Shown here: one piece after another, positions 10,585 through 21,720 of the stretch
Layout: each line of letters opens with the position of its first letter
Numbering within the stretch: the first letter of the stretch is position 1
Origin: Phoronis australis
Taxonomy: Eukaryota; Phoronida; Phoronidae
Length of the DNA: 35,504 bases
Direction: 5' to 3'
Assembly: GCA_002633005.1 (NCBI GenBank)
Contig: NMRA01000077.1
Coordinates: forward strand, 905,815 to 941,318
The notes under the pieces: model-generated
The model's database searches: none
The model's input: only the letters and a program-made list of their open reading frames with translations
What the model was told of the DNA's origin: nothing
Program-made: the position numbers and the translations under genes

Positions 10585-10808
10585 ATGGCGGCCTCCGTAC
10601 CGAAGATGGCCTGGGACGACGGTGAAAACCTTGCGTTATTTAAACAGAAAATGACACTTTACATAGAAGACGAGGAAATAGTGGACGCAGGTAAGCAGGG
10701 ACGTAAAATCCTCCGTGGTATCGGGGATGAAGGTTTAAAACGACTGAATGCCAGTGGGTTAACCGACGCTGATCAAAAGTAAACCTGCTGAACTTTGGAA
10801 ATTTTTTG
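10585..10808 (+). pseudogene. gypsy gag, N-terminal fragment
   Basis: Starts MAASVPKMAWDDG after an ATG in a gcggcc-rich context and runs 65 codons to an early TAA at 10780-10782. A one-base shift there brings back a gag-like reading (KPAELWKFF) up to the insertion point at 10808. Gag would coat the element RNA and form the particle. The rest of gag continues at 14526 beyond the insert, and the 8-base ATTTTTTG occurs at both borders. Confidence 0.75.
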
Positions 10809-13800
10809 TAGTGAGAACAGCATTTTTCAAAAATTTTAGAAAATGTGCATGTAATATACATCACAAGAAAGCTCTCTACGAGACTGAAAGAACGGTGTAA
10901 AAACTTTTTAAATTGGGCTTACGGTTCCGGAGAAAATGGTGTTTTTGTGTCAAATTTTTTGGTAAAAATTCTGTCAAATCAAATTTGTGAGTTTGAAATA
11001 TAATGGTTACAAATCTACGTAACCTAGACAGACATGTTATACATCATTTCAAAGAAAATTTTATGATGAATAATTTGAAAAAAAGAACATTCCGATTGGA
11101 CATTCCTGTGTGAAGATATTGACCTTAAAGTCAACAAAGTCGACGAAGAAAAGTCTGTATAGTCCGGATACCTATCGTCGTCAGGCTCCAAAGGTCGTCC
11201 GCCATCTTCTTTCGCGTGCAGCGCAGCCACGCGGGACTGAGCGTTCCAATTTGGAGTGCTCGTCTGCACGTTAGGTACTAACCTCTCGGGAGAAACACGC
11301 ATGGAAGAACTGAGACTAAAATTAATGATGCATTTACCGACTGTTTTTTTGAGACCACTTAAAAACTTGTAGCTTTTACTAATGCACTTTTTTGTTCATT
11401 TTCAGAAGATATTTTCGAAATTAAATTTTCTTCAGACGGAACAAAAAGCTACCCAGATATTGTTTATGCAATATATCTATTTGTCCCAGGCACCAACCGA
11501 CACCCGTTAGGCCAAAGGAAAAACGCAGCAGACAAATGGAACACGCTGGGTGCTTAACAGTTTCGGCCCACGCCTTCATTGGTCATCAAAATATTGTGCA
11601 CTTATTTTTTGTTGCAAAACAAAGTACTGAGCTCAACATTTATGTTGAAATTTTTGGTTAAAGGATTTTGAATTTATTTGAAGAAAATTAAAATACTTGA
11701 ATTGAGAGAGAATGGCCACCAATAAAGTAAAACATTGATTTTGTTTCACTATATTGCATTGTTACATACAACACAGCATGACATAATCAAAAATAAAAGA
11801 AGAGATTGAGCAATAAAATGCAAATACAACTTGGATATTTATTTATTTATTTATGATTGCAGAAGCCTGTTAAAGGTGAGAACAAATCAAACAATACGAT
11901 ATTGGGTAATTTATTAGAACAATGTATCAAGGTTCAATGATCAACTTGCACCGACAAAGTCTCAAAGGGTTACAGTTCTGTTTTGGCTGACAAGGCGTTA
12001 ACAGAGAATGAAGAAAAACTGAAAAGAAAAGAAAGACAGCAGAGATAAGTGGTGTTAAGAACAACAAGAGCAAAAAGTCAAATAAAGAGGACACAAATAG
12101 AAAATAAGTAAGGTCTATCTGGAATAAAGCAACTGCGATTTATTTTCCAGAACTGAAATTCTAAATCAATTTTAATAGATTTAAAAATCGATATTATACT
12201 AGTAAAACAGTTTGTGGTTGAAGTAGAATTGCTGTAAGCAACTTTCCACTATTTCCTTGGCCTTTTTCTGTGTGGTTTTCTGTTCTTTCAAAAGGCGGCA
12301 GCATATGACGGCCATAGGAGTCATTATAAAATGGCTGCCGAAAAGCAATGCACAGTTCAACAACTCGGCATAAATAAAAGAAAACTTTTGAATCAACTAA
12401 TACTATGGATTTGTGAGAGTCAAATCAAGTTCTATGCAGAGCATAACTTTGAAGTGGAATAATTGGGTGAGTACGACAACAAGCCGGTTTTATGCTTAGG
12501 CGGACGACCATTGGGTTCCCGAGTATACATACAATTTTGTCGTTTCAAATTGGCATAAAATAACAATTACTCAAGAAAAAAAAATATGTTAGTATCATTT
12601 CAAGATTTTTCATCAGGGAAGTTGAAATCTGATAATTGGTTTGGGCAAATTATTAATATTATTTTGTGACTTTTTTTGTTGACATGCAGTTTGTGACTTA
12701 CTTAACTTTGTCATAATGCATTACTTTAAAAAATTAAAGATAACATCATTTCAAATATGTACTGATGAAAAGTATGATAAACAAAAATTCTAATACAAGC
12801 TTCATACAGTAAATAGAAATTAAACATACTTTCCACAACAATGTAACAAAATGTAGACCTTGTCTTGAGCCATGCAGGAAAGTTCATGCTATGCAAACGA
12901 CAACTGCAATAGTTATTTCCAAAGTTGTCACACATAAAGGTATGTATGATGGGCAGATAAATAAAGTTCTCAAGGAAGGAAGGTCAAACCTTTTCACTGA
13001 TTATTGACAGTGAGTACGTGCAAGTAAATAGACAGTCAGTGGAGTTCCTTACACAGACTTGTGGCCTCCGTCTTCAAGGGGCCAAACCCTTTCACTGACT
13101 ATCGAAAGTCAGTGGAGTGCCTTACAGACTTATGGCATCCTCAAGGAAGGGGGCTGTTAAGTCAGTGGAATACCAATACACAATATGGAGCACTCCAGCA
13201 CTTCGAGGTCCTCTTGACCAAAATCGTCCATCACCCGAAAGGTGCGCACGGCCTCATCTTCGTCGTAGTGGGCATTGAGCCAAACTCACTTGCTGACTGC
13301 AAGTAGAATCGATAGAAGCAGGTAAGAAGAAGGATCTGGACCAAGAGCTAGTCTGATGAGACAGAAATGCGAGACATGATGATATGTATTATAGTAAACT
13401 GACAAATAGGAATGAAATTATAAGAAAAAATGATGAAGATAATAACAACTGGTTTGGTTCACAGCAATTTCTAACAAAGGTTACCTCTAGTGAAAGATAT
13501 AGGCCAGGCTGAGATATATAACATTAATCTAGACGAACCTCTGAATTGTTTTGTAAAAACTATATTCATGGTAAAAAAAATATTGATAGCATGTATAGTT
13601 TTTCATGGTGGTAAACATAAAGTTTTGGTTGAAAACACAGCACTGGAGTAGAAATACACAGTTGTAATATTTGTTTACTCTAAAATTAAAATGTTTTCAT
13701 TTTCTATCTTGACATATGCTGGCTAAACTGTCTTGGCCAGTATGGGTGGTCCTGTCTGGCCACAAGTCAGGTCTTAGTGGCCTGACCTACAAAAATGTGA

Positions 13801-14525
13801 GGCACTATAGGAAAAAAGAACCTTAAATGAGAGAATCATTGTTCTCACAATGAGAAATTACTTTTTGGGTCTCTTTTACATACTTTTCAACAGGAAAAGT
13901 TGAAATGCTTTAGTTTGGGAACCAAAAATTCGCCGCGATTCGAAGGAGCACCCCTAGCGGCAATACCCGGAACTACGAAGTGAGTCAAAAATACGCCTGA
14001 TTGTCAGAAATCGACGAAGGGCCCGTTTGCAACAAGTGTTTGAAATAGTTCATTGATGAACCCTTTAGTGCGCAATACGATTCATTATGTGTGCAAATTA
14101 GGAAATGCACCAATTAATTCAGGTCAAAGTTGAAGGTCGCTGGAACTGGCAACTTTTTCAGCTATTAAGTACACGAAAGTGAAAAATACTTACATAATAA
14201 CGTGCGCAAGGGTTTCTTCTACAAGTTCACGAAGTTTCACGCCAAAATTCGAGAGTTTAGTTTTCTCCCGAGTTGAAAACCAAATACCAGTTGTTTTTAC
14301 CGGCGACCATTTTGCTTTGAAATGTCGGTCACGTCGCTGCAAAAAACTCGTGCAAAGTATTATTTTACGGATTTTGCGACGAAAAGTAATGTCTTATTTC
14401 ATACTTTGAAGTAATTTTTATTCACATTTATTGCATTTTTGAGTGATTTTTTGCTGATTGTAGTGTGCAAATTTTACACAGTGACAGATACGCGAAGCGA
14501 TTTGGTAACGTATGTTGTCCTCGCT
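10809..14525. mobile_element. TIR element inserted in gag, with 8-bp target duplication
   Basis: ATTTTTTG at 10801-10808 is repeated at 14526-14533, and the gag reading resumes directly after the second copy. The left end reads agtgagaacagcat (from 10810). The reverse complement of the right end reads agcgaggacaacat, which is 11 of 14 identical with three transitions. An 8-bp duplication is typical of hAT and P superfamily DNA transposons; the termini do not look like standard hAT ends, so the superfamily is open. No transposase is recognisable in 3.7 kb, only short frames (11024-11302 -, 12199-12396 -, 13061-13306 +, 14179-14409 +). It is probably non-autonomous or long decayed. An AT-rich ttatttatttatttatt run lies near 11835. 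Confidence 0.8.
12968..13170 (+). repeat. Degenerate tandem repeat within the gag insert
   Basis: The words ctcaagg(aagg), aaacc(t/c)tttcactgactat, gtcagtggagt(t/g)cctta and acagactt(a/g)tggc occur in the same order twice, with a third partial copy starting near 13139. The spacing is about 100 then 70 bases. The frame at 13061-13306 lies partly in it and is not supported as a gene. Confidence 0.6.
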
Positions 14526-15175
14526 ATTTTTTGAGAGTCAGCTCAGGGTATCGGTTAATTTTTGTAACACCGCCTACAACTGATGCAGTATAGGCAAAAA
14601 CCCAATGAAAACCTTGATGACTTTGTAACCCGTGCATGCACATTGGCCCTGAAATGTGATTTTTCTGATGAAGAACTTGGGTGCTGGAAATCATCATAGC
14701 CAGTACCCCATACGATGCCTTCCGCACAGAGTTGTATGGAAAACCTAAGGGTGCCAAACTATCCGACATACTAGTTGATGGTCGGAAGTACGAAGCCATG
14801 AGCGCTGGCAACAATCAATTGCATTAACTGGGCCTTGCCACTGAAAAAGTTCATGGCGTGACCAGAGAAAGCCGAAACCGATCCTGCAGAAACTGCGGGC
14901 TGGACCACTAAACCCAGACAATGTCCAGCCTACTTCGAACGTGTGAGTCATGTGGATTCAAGGAGCACTGGGCAGCTTGCTGTAGGAAAAAACGCAAACA
15001 CAACAACAACAGCAACAGCGACGTCATTCTTCCCGCGGACGACGCAGCAAATCGACAACTTGGTCTGATCAGAACCACGACTCGTGCCGGCAGAAGAAGT
15101 CTCACAAAAACATCGATTGTATTGATGACACTGACGACGAGACCTACCAAAAGCATTTCTATTCGGTCACTGTGA
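14526..15175 (+). pseudogene. gypsy gag, C-terminal part with zinc knuckles
   Basis: Gag resumes right after the insert (FFESQLRVSVNF), continues as YRQKPNENLDDFVTRAC and LALKCDFSDEE, then AFRTELYGKPKGAKLSD, in more than one frame. Two nucleocapsid knuckles follow. The first (CRNCGLDH) is cut by TAA at 14909-14911. The second, CESCGFKEHWAACC at about 14942-14983, fits C-x2-C-x4-H-x4-C. The following basic, Asn-rich stretch (RKKRKHNNNSNS) is typical of RNA-binding gag tails. Several indels break the frame. Confidence 0.8.
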
Positions 15176-15615
15176 GCACTAAATGCCTAGACAGTATGAC
15201 ACGAGATGAAGCATACACCACCCTTAACATCAAACCACCCAATATGAACTCCTCAATCAGCCACACACTGAAATTGAAGATAGATTCTGGTGCGTCAGGC
15301 AGCACATGACCACTTCGTACTTTCAGACACATGTATGGCCAGTCTCCAGACATGCTCAAGATCCTGCATCCTGTGCAACACGTAACACTCACCTCATACA
15401 GCGGTGAAACCATCCCATGTCTTGGCCAGATCAACATTGATTGCCAGTACCGTGATTCTACATGGATCCCCGCAACGTTCTATGTTGTGGATGTACCTGG
15501 CCCAGCTGTTGTCGGTCTACCTACTTGTGAGAAACTCAGGCTCATCACAATACATGCCGACAGTATGAAGACGACACACTATTACCAAAGAACAGCTGAA
15601 GAACTCATACCCTGA
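15176..15615 (+). pseudogene. gypsy aspartic protease
   Basis: The active-site triplet reads DSGA, with the Asp codon at 15283, inside LKIDSGASGST. TGA at 15307-15309 interrupts it right after the active site. The rest is open from 15331 to 15612, including VTLTSYSGETIPCLG and the family-typical end FYVVDVPGPAVVGLPTCEKL. The protease would cut the gag-pol polyprotein. With the internal stop it would not be made whole. Confidence 0.85.
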
Positions 15616-17083
15616 CCAGTTTGATAAAATTGGTAGCTTTGATGGCAAGGCAAAGCTTCTTCTCAATCCGGATGCGGAACCGTTTATCGACCCCCCACTA
15701 AAGATCAGCATCCACCTGCGCGATAAAGTCAGGCAAAAAATTGAAAACCTAATCCAACAGGGTGTGCTACGCAAGGTGGATGAACACACCGACTGGTGCT
15801 CTAGCCTCGTATACGGCACGAAGAAAGATGGGTCACTTCGTGTCTGCATAGACCCCCCAGAAACTTAACAGGATTCTGAAACGCTGTCCACACAAAACAA
15901 CAACCCTGGAAGAGCTGAATCCAGAATTCGCAAACGCAAAGTTCTTCAGCAAACTTGATGCCAAGGCCGGATATTGGTCCGTTCACCTCGATGAACAATC
16001 TCAACTGCTGACAACCTGCCGTATTCCATTTGGCAGAGTATGTTGGACCAGACTTCCATTTGGCCTCAGCGTATCTCAAGACAGGCGAGAATGGACCAAA
16101 TTCTCGAAGGACTCAGTGGTGTTGTCAACATTGCCCACGATGTGGCAGTATTTGGTAAAGACGAAGAAGATCATGATCGCAACTTACGCTGTCTCATGGA
16201 ACGAGCTGCACAAACTGGTCTCGTTTTTAATAGCTCAAAATGCGTAATCAAGCAGCGTAGCATATCCTTCTTTGGCAACCTATACACAGACTCTGGGATA
16301 AAACCTGACCCCTCTAAAATCCGTGACATTCAGCAGATGCCTACACCGCAGAACAAGGAAGACTTACAGCGTTTCCTAGGCATGCTGAATTACCTTTCCC
16401 AATACATCCCCAGATTTGCAGACAAAGCACACACACTACGCAACCTTCTGAAATCTGAAACACCCTGGATGTGGGATGCGTCCTATCAGCAATGCTACGA
16501 TGATCTCAAGCGTCTGGTCAGCACTGATTGCCAACTGTCCTACTACGACCCACAAAAAGCAATATTACTTGAAGTTGACGCATCTCAGAAGGGACTAGGA
16601 GTGGCACTGACTCAAGATGGCAAACCAGTAGCATTTGGGTCCAAAACGCTCACCGACTGTCAGTCTCGATATTCCAACATCGAGCGCGAAATGTTAGCCA
16701 TATTGTATGGCATACAGAGGTATCACACCTACTTGTACGGCACTTCATTCCTCGTGATAACTGACCATAAGCCGCTTGTCAGTATATGTTCGAAACCACT
16801 CCACTCAGCTCCACCACGGTTGCAACGAATGCTACTAAAGATACAAGGATACAACTTCCAGGTAGTCTACAGACCAGGTAGCCAGATGACTCTAGCCGAT
16901 ACCCTGAGTAGACTACCAAGCCCTGAAAATAGTGCGACAATCGAGTTAGATGAACGCATTGATGGTGTCAATCTCAACCTCGATGATCCTCTGATCATTG
17001 ACATGGCCATCATTAACTTCTCTGACCACAAGAGAGAGAGACTTAGAGTGGAAACCACCCAAGACTCTACGCTGAACCTGATC
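15601..17083 (+). pseudogene. gypsy reverse transcriptase and RNase H
   Basis: The RT N-terminus reads PPLKISIHLRDKV and VYGTKKDGSLRVCIDP, then shifts frame near 15858-15870. Motif A (KLDAKAGYWSVHLDE) and motif B (RLPFGLSVSQD) are in the next frame. Another shift near 16078 leads into a 348-codon frame (16040-17083) holding the remainder. The catalytic box, normally x-x-DD, reads IAHD (His codon 16136-16138). RNase H follows with LLEVDASQKGLG, SNIEREMLA and VITDHKPL, so its D-E-D set looks intact. A TAG at 17084 ends the frame. The family makes cDNA from element RNA; this copy lacks a normal active site. Confidence 0.92.
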
Positions 17084-18303
17084 TAGGAGATTGTCTATCA
17101 AGGATGGCCTGAGACCATAAAAGACTTACCTGAGCAGGCACGTCCCCACTGGCCTTCAGGGACGAACTAGCTGTCGAAGCCGGAATCCTGTTCAAAGGAC
17201 GACAAGTTCTGATACCTGAACAGATGAAAGACGACATCTTACGGCAACTCCGTGAAGGGCACCAAGGCGTCGAGAAGACCCGACGGTTTGCCCGAGAAAG
17301 CGTATACTGGATAAATATCAATGCAGACATTGAGCGACTATGCAAGTCGTGCCCACTTTGCCAGGAGATGCCAAGATGCCAATCCACAACAACCACTCAA
17401 CCTCCATGATATACCTTCCAGACCATGGCAGTTAATCGCATCTGACCTATTCGAGATTGATGGCAGACAATTCTTGCCGACCGTTGACAGATATTCGAAA
17501 TACCCTGTAGTTGACGAAATGAAAACGTCAGTGACCAGTCATGCTGTAACCACAAAGATTAGAGACTACTGCTCTCTGTTTGCAAAACCAAACGAAATTA
17601 TGACTGACAACGGACCACAATACACTGGTCCAGCTTTCAAAGCATTTGTCACCTCTTGGGACATCAAGCATGTCACCAGCTCACCTCACTACTCCCGCAG
17701 CAATGGCTTCATCGAACGCCATGTAAGACACATTAAGTCTCTTGTGAAGAAGTGCTTACGACAAAAGTCTGATATCGCCTTAGCAATGCTTCAGCACAGA
17801 GCCACTCCGATTGACGCAAAACTTCCATCACCAGCAGAATTGCTATTTGGCCGAACAGTAGTCACGACTCTACCGAGCCGCTCTGAACCTGGTGAGGATG
17901 TACATCGCAGAAGATTGGATGAACGAGCTACAAACATAAAGGACCATCATGACAAACAATGCTTTAAACAAACGCTTCCAAGTTTGTTTCGTGGTCAGCA
18001 TGTTAGAATCTTCGACAAAGAAACCAAGACTTGACGCCCGGGTACCATCGTATACCAAGATGAGAATTCGGACAGTTATATCGTCAAAACCCCAAATGGC
18101 ACTATCCTTCGCCGCAACAGACATCATTTGCGAGACATGATGCCGAAACGTGTTCATTTCAGCGACGACACGCCTACTCACTCAACATCTACTGCCACAT
18201 CAGAGGACTCTCGCAGTATACCAGCAGTAGCTAAACCAGAGTCCATCATCAGGAGATCTGAGTGAAAGACTTCAAGACCATCTCGCTACAAGGATTTTGT
18301 TTA
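17084..18303 (+). pseudogene. gypsy integrase
   Basis: The zinc domain is in the 17224-17406 frame: GHQGVEKTR, ESVYW and CKSCPLCQ. Where this clade usually has its first His (LHEGH) an Arg is read (LREGH, codon 17251-17253). A frameshift moves the catalytic core to the 17321-18031 frame. The core has D at 17444 (ASDLFEIDG), D at 17606 (TDNGPQ) and E at 17714 (GFIERH), with the D-x35-E spacing of DDE integrases. A C-terminal frame then runs to a stop near 18303 (RPSRYKDFV), again after a shift at about 18032. The family inserts the element cDNA into the host chromosome. Confidence 0.9.
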
Positions 18304-18404
18304 AATATTAGGACACTAGCTTACTAAGATATCATATGCGTAATCATACTTACTTACTTAGCACCATTGATCATTACGTTATAACCGTATTGTAACCGCA
18401 TTTA

Positions 18405-18418
18405 CTAAAGAGGGGGGA
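18405..18418 (+). other. Polypurine tract
   Basis: aaagaggggggga-like purine run (actaaagaggggggaTG) abuts the TG that opens the 3' LTR. It is the usual primer for plus-strand synthesis, and it fixes the LTR start at 18419. Confidence 0.85.
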
Positions 18419-18556
18419 TGTTGTAGTATCGTATTACTATGTAGCGTAGTCATATATTGCTGTGAATGAAGTAGTTCTCTCAGTACTTAGTCTTCAAATA
18501 TAAACCTACTGTTCTAAACCTTCATTATCGCCTCTAACCGGCCAGATAATACTTCA
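18419..18556 (+). repeat. 3' LTR of the gypsy element
   Basis: 138 bases, TG...CA. It differs from the shared part of the 5' LTR by about three substitutions (GA/AG in ctcgatac/ctcagtac, and A/C in ccggacag/ccggccag) plus indels. It carries tagcgtagtcatatattgct, absent from the 5' copy. ACACA follows at 18557-18561. Confidence 0.9.
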
Positions 18557-20453
18557 ACACAGGTCACCACTCAGATTCCCTTAGCCCCAGACAACTTTTA
18601 TGATTCCTTTTCAGCTTGCCCATTGTATTGATCTGAGCTAATGAAGTGGAAAGGTAATAGCTAACACTACTGTGTCAAATGGGCATTTGTACAGAGTTAC
18701 AGCCTGAATCTGTGGAGAGCAGTTTTAACTTGGAACATTTTAAATATTACGAAATGGCTAAAAAAAATTAGTTTGTTTTTATCTGCACAAAAAGACACTT
18801 CCCAATGAAACGATGGTTTTAAAAATGTTTCGTACCGGTTTTCATTATTCATTTTTAATACTCCTGTCTACTTGTTTTTTTTCTTACCGGGTACGAATCC
18901 ATGGTGGTGCCCTCTTCTTGCAAAAGTAGCTTGCCATATACCGAAAGGGGACTTTGGTTGCACATATAGTTAGTACTGTAATGCACGTAACCATGTTGAA
19001 AAATGGATCACTCAGCATATTGCCAAATTCCCATCAGAAAACTGTTGTTGAGAAAAAATAAGTTCCTATTGGTTTTGTGCTTGTTTTTTCACAGTAACAT
19101 TATCGCGCTCTTGCAAAAACTCTTCCGAAATAATTAAACTTCAGTGAAACCAGACAGACGATATCGAAACCGTATGCAAGACTTGGCGTATAAGATGTGT
19201 CCTTGATTTCTTATCTTGCCAGTGGTTGGTTCTCATTATGTAACATTTGAAATATTGACCTCTAGAAAATAACGAAACAAAAAGCATTATTTTCGTGTAG
19301 TTGATTCTTTTCCGTTTGGTCATCATTCTGTACAACCGAACACGTGTAAAATGAACTCCATGGAAACACCTGAGAAAAAGAAGAAAACGTAGTGGGCAAA
19401 TAGATTTAAACCAAGTTGGGAAAGTTAGTTTAGATTTGTAAAACCTTGTCCTAAAGGTGATAAATAGAGAATCTTACATGAGTCTCCGGTTTATGGCATG
19501 AGTAAAACCTCTTGGAAATTTTATCAAAATCCCCTTGCCCATGTCATTAACCTTAGATGACTGTAGGATTTATTTTCTCAGATGAACTGTAAAAACTATC
19601 GTTTTTGTTAAAAACGTGTCTGAAACTTTCAACCGCATGACCCAACTTTTGTAAAATCATGCTTGCACAATGTAAACTCGTTTTTTTGTTAATAGTCTCA
19701 TTTTGAACGTAACAATAAATTGCATTCAGCCTTCGTAATAGATGTGCAAGTTAGAACCTAATAAATAGTCTTTAAAGTTGTAACATTAAAAGTGAACAAA
19801 TGTTTATTAATAGCAGTCAGCAGGGCTTCTGGCACGTGAGCACTGAATTGACACTGAGAGAGCACAGCTAGACAGCCTCACTCACCGCGTTTCTTCATTT
19901 GGGGCTCGTCTCTGAATGAATGTGGATATGTAGTTCGCCGCCGAAGATACGTCTGTTTAAGTTGTTTGCATGTCATTCAAACCAGGAGTATGTACAGTTG
20001 CGACACCCAATTTGTCAATCATAACCCTGTGACTCTCATGGAATTCTGGCATTGTTTGGATGGCACGCGTTTGGTTGTTGGTATTAGTGTTTTGCAGGCA
20101 ATAAAGTGTAAGGCGTATGGATTTCTACTTTGTGATTTGCCCTTGTAATATCATAAAAATTATGTACTCGGTGTTATTTACCAGTCGTGTCGTAACACAT
20201 TGTATTTCATGTGAGAAACATTTACCGCTCTGACTTTTCAATTAACAGCAGCTGGTAAGCCTATACTTTTGACATTGCATGCCATAGTGAAAAACTAAAA
20301 AGCATGTCAGGAATTAGCCTTGGTACAAAGCTGTAATTTGACGAAAGTCTTCATACAGCTACTGAGCTAGCTGGGTTGCTAGTCAGGAACTCATGGACGA
20401 TGACGCGTGCTTCAAAAGTTACCCCGTCTTCTGCTACAAATAGGCAAATCTTA
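18557..20453. other. Intron 1, nothing recognised
   Basis: About 1.9 kb of AT-rich intron without a recognisable gene or repeat. The short frames at 19141-19335 and 19966-20148 have no family motif. Confidence 0.5.
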
Positions 20454-20622
20454 CGCTACATAGGCGTATTTATGGGGGGGCCAGGGGTCCGGGTCCTCCC
20501 CCTTAGCTTGCTGCAAAAAAAAATAAAACAGTAAGAGCGTAGGGAAATGTTGAGTTTATTAGTTAACCCCAGTAATTAAAATTATACAGATGAAATCAGA
20601 TTTAAATGTGTGCAGTTTTAGT

Positions 20623-20698
20623 NNNNNNNNNNNNNNNNNNNNNNNNNNNNNNNNNNNNNNNNNNNNNNNNNNNNNNNNNNNNNNNNNNNNNNNNNNNN
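20623..20698. other. Assembly gap (76 N)
   Basis: A run of N; the true length is unknown. It lies in intron 1 between AS3MT exons 1 and 2. Confidence 1.
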
Positions 20699-21021
20699 TT
20701 TTTTAAAGAAAATGGAACCTGAGTGACGATGAAAAAACAGAAGCTGCTGGTAAGATGTGAATTTTAATCGAAGCCTTAGTGAATCACTCAGAAACTCGCA
20801 ACACTCTCTTTGTCAAACCTTATCTTAAGACGATTTCCAAAGCAAAGCAATCCCGTCATTATTGCCAACAAGAAAAACGAATGTGGTCTTTTGGGCATTT
20901 GAAGACTATTTTAAATACAACAAATTTGTTAAGAATCGATGGCACAAAACATGTAATAAGCATACAAAAAGAAGTAGGTTTCGCGCGCAAACGCCGTGGA
21001 CCATAAACAAGTAGTTAAATC

Positions 21022-21085
21022 GTAGTGGTGTAGTGGTAACGCACGCGCGCGCTGTGCACCAGGTCTTGAGTTAGAGTCAGTGTTA
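21022..21085 (+). repeat. tRNA-like SINE head (decayed)
   Basis: tggtgtagtggtaac (21027-21041) fits the internal A box of a tRNA promoter, and gagttagagtc (21068-21078) is a one-base variant of the B box. A T-rich run follows at 21090-21120. The cloverleaf is not intact, so it is scored as SINE-like rather than a tRNA gene. Confidence 0.55.
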
Positions 21086-21288
21086 CTCGTTTTTCGTGTT
21101 TTTTTGCCCTTTTTTTCTTGGATAATACTTCAGGAATCAAGGAAAATGCTTGATTTTTAGAGGTAAAACCAGAAAAATTTCCCCCCATTCGGTGCTATGC
21201 GCATCTACAATGGTGGTTCAGTTTGCGCAAATACTTTCAGCCGGACAAAATGTTGGCCCCCCCTTGTGATATCCTAGATCCGCCACTG

Positions 21289-21720
21289 CGCTAGCATTAG
21301 ATTTGCATACAAGTGGGTGAGAAAGCGTTCACCGTTTACCTCAGGGTATCCATCAAAATCCTCAGCACATCAAAGGCTTGATTGTGCCGTCACAGATTAC
21401 AGGGAGCTACTTGCTGTTCATGAGCTTGGCTGAATGCGCTGGATGAGATAATTGCGGTCGTAAACCAACATGCCAGTGTAGTGTACGAGTTTCAAAGTCA
21501 CAAGCCGAACATTAAGTTAGGCAAAAAAACCAACATTACTGTTTTTTAAAATTGAAAAGTAAATATTAACCGTGTTTGAATTTTTTAAATCTAAGCATTA
21601 TAAGAGAAATTAGCTATGCGACAAGCATTAATTTGTCAATCGATTCTTACGAATTAGTCACAGTCTGGCTAAGGCTTTAAAGTAGGCCAAAACAAAACCC
21701 CAAATGCTAACGTAGCAATT
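21289..21720. other. Intron 1, nothing recognised
   Basis: About 430 bases between the TIR element and the 28-bp array, with no recognisable feature. Confidence 0.5.

Larger units (their letters stand above)
9997..18556 (+). mobile_element. Ty3/gypsy (Mag/K02A2.6-like) LTR retrotransposon, defective
   Basis: A complete-length element in AS3MT intron 1. In order it has a 5' LTR (9997-10137), a primer-binding site starting TGG right after it, a leader of about 430 bases, gag, protease, reverse transcriptase, RNase H, integrase, a polypurine tract (18405-18418) and a 3' LTR (18419-18556). No envelope gene is seen. The flanks ACACA at 9992-9996 and 18557-18561 fit a 5-bp target duplication. About 3.7 kb of its length is a foreign insert in gag (10809-14525), so the element itself is near 4.8 kb. 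Gag and pol are broken by stops and frameshifts, and two catalytic or zinc-binding positions are altered, so it cannot move by its own enzymes. Confidence 0.93.
20459..21288. mobile_element. Non-autonomous TIR element with 5-bp flank repeat
   Basis: The left end reads cataggcgtatttatggggg. The reverse complement of the right end reads cagtggcggatctaggatat. Both carry G/C-rich runs just inside (gggggggccaggggtcc; ggcccccccttgtg). CGCTA stands directly outside both ends (20454-20458 and 21289-21293). The CAGTGGCG type terminus is hAT-like, but the duplication is 5 rather than 8 bases. A gap of Ns and a tRNA-like segment lie inside. No transposase is seen. Compare the element at 28501-28631. Confidence 0.65.

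Noticed and set aside
13934-13960. Further CTCF-like site (gcacccctagcggcaatacc) in the gag insert
   Set aside because: It is similar in part to 23671, but several core positions do not fit the consensus.
14179-14409. Transposase fragment of the element inserted in gag
   Set aside because: The frame is basic and Cys-poor, with no catalytic or THAP/BED-type motif visible.
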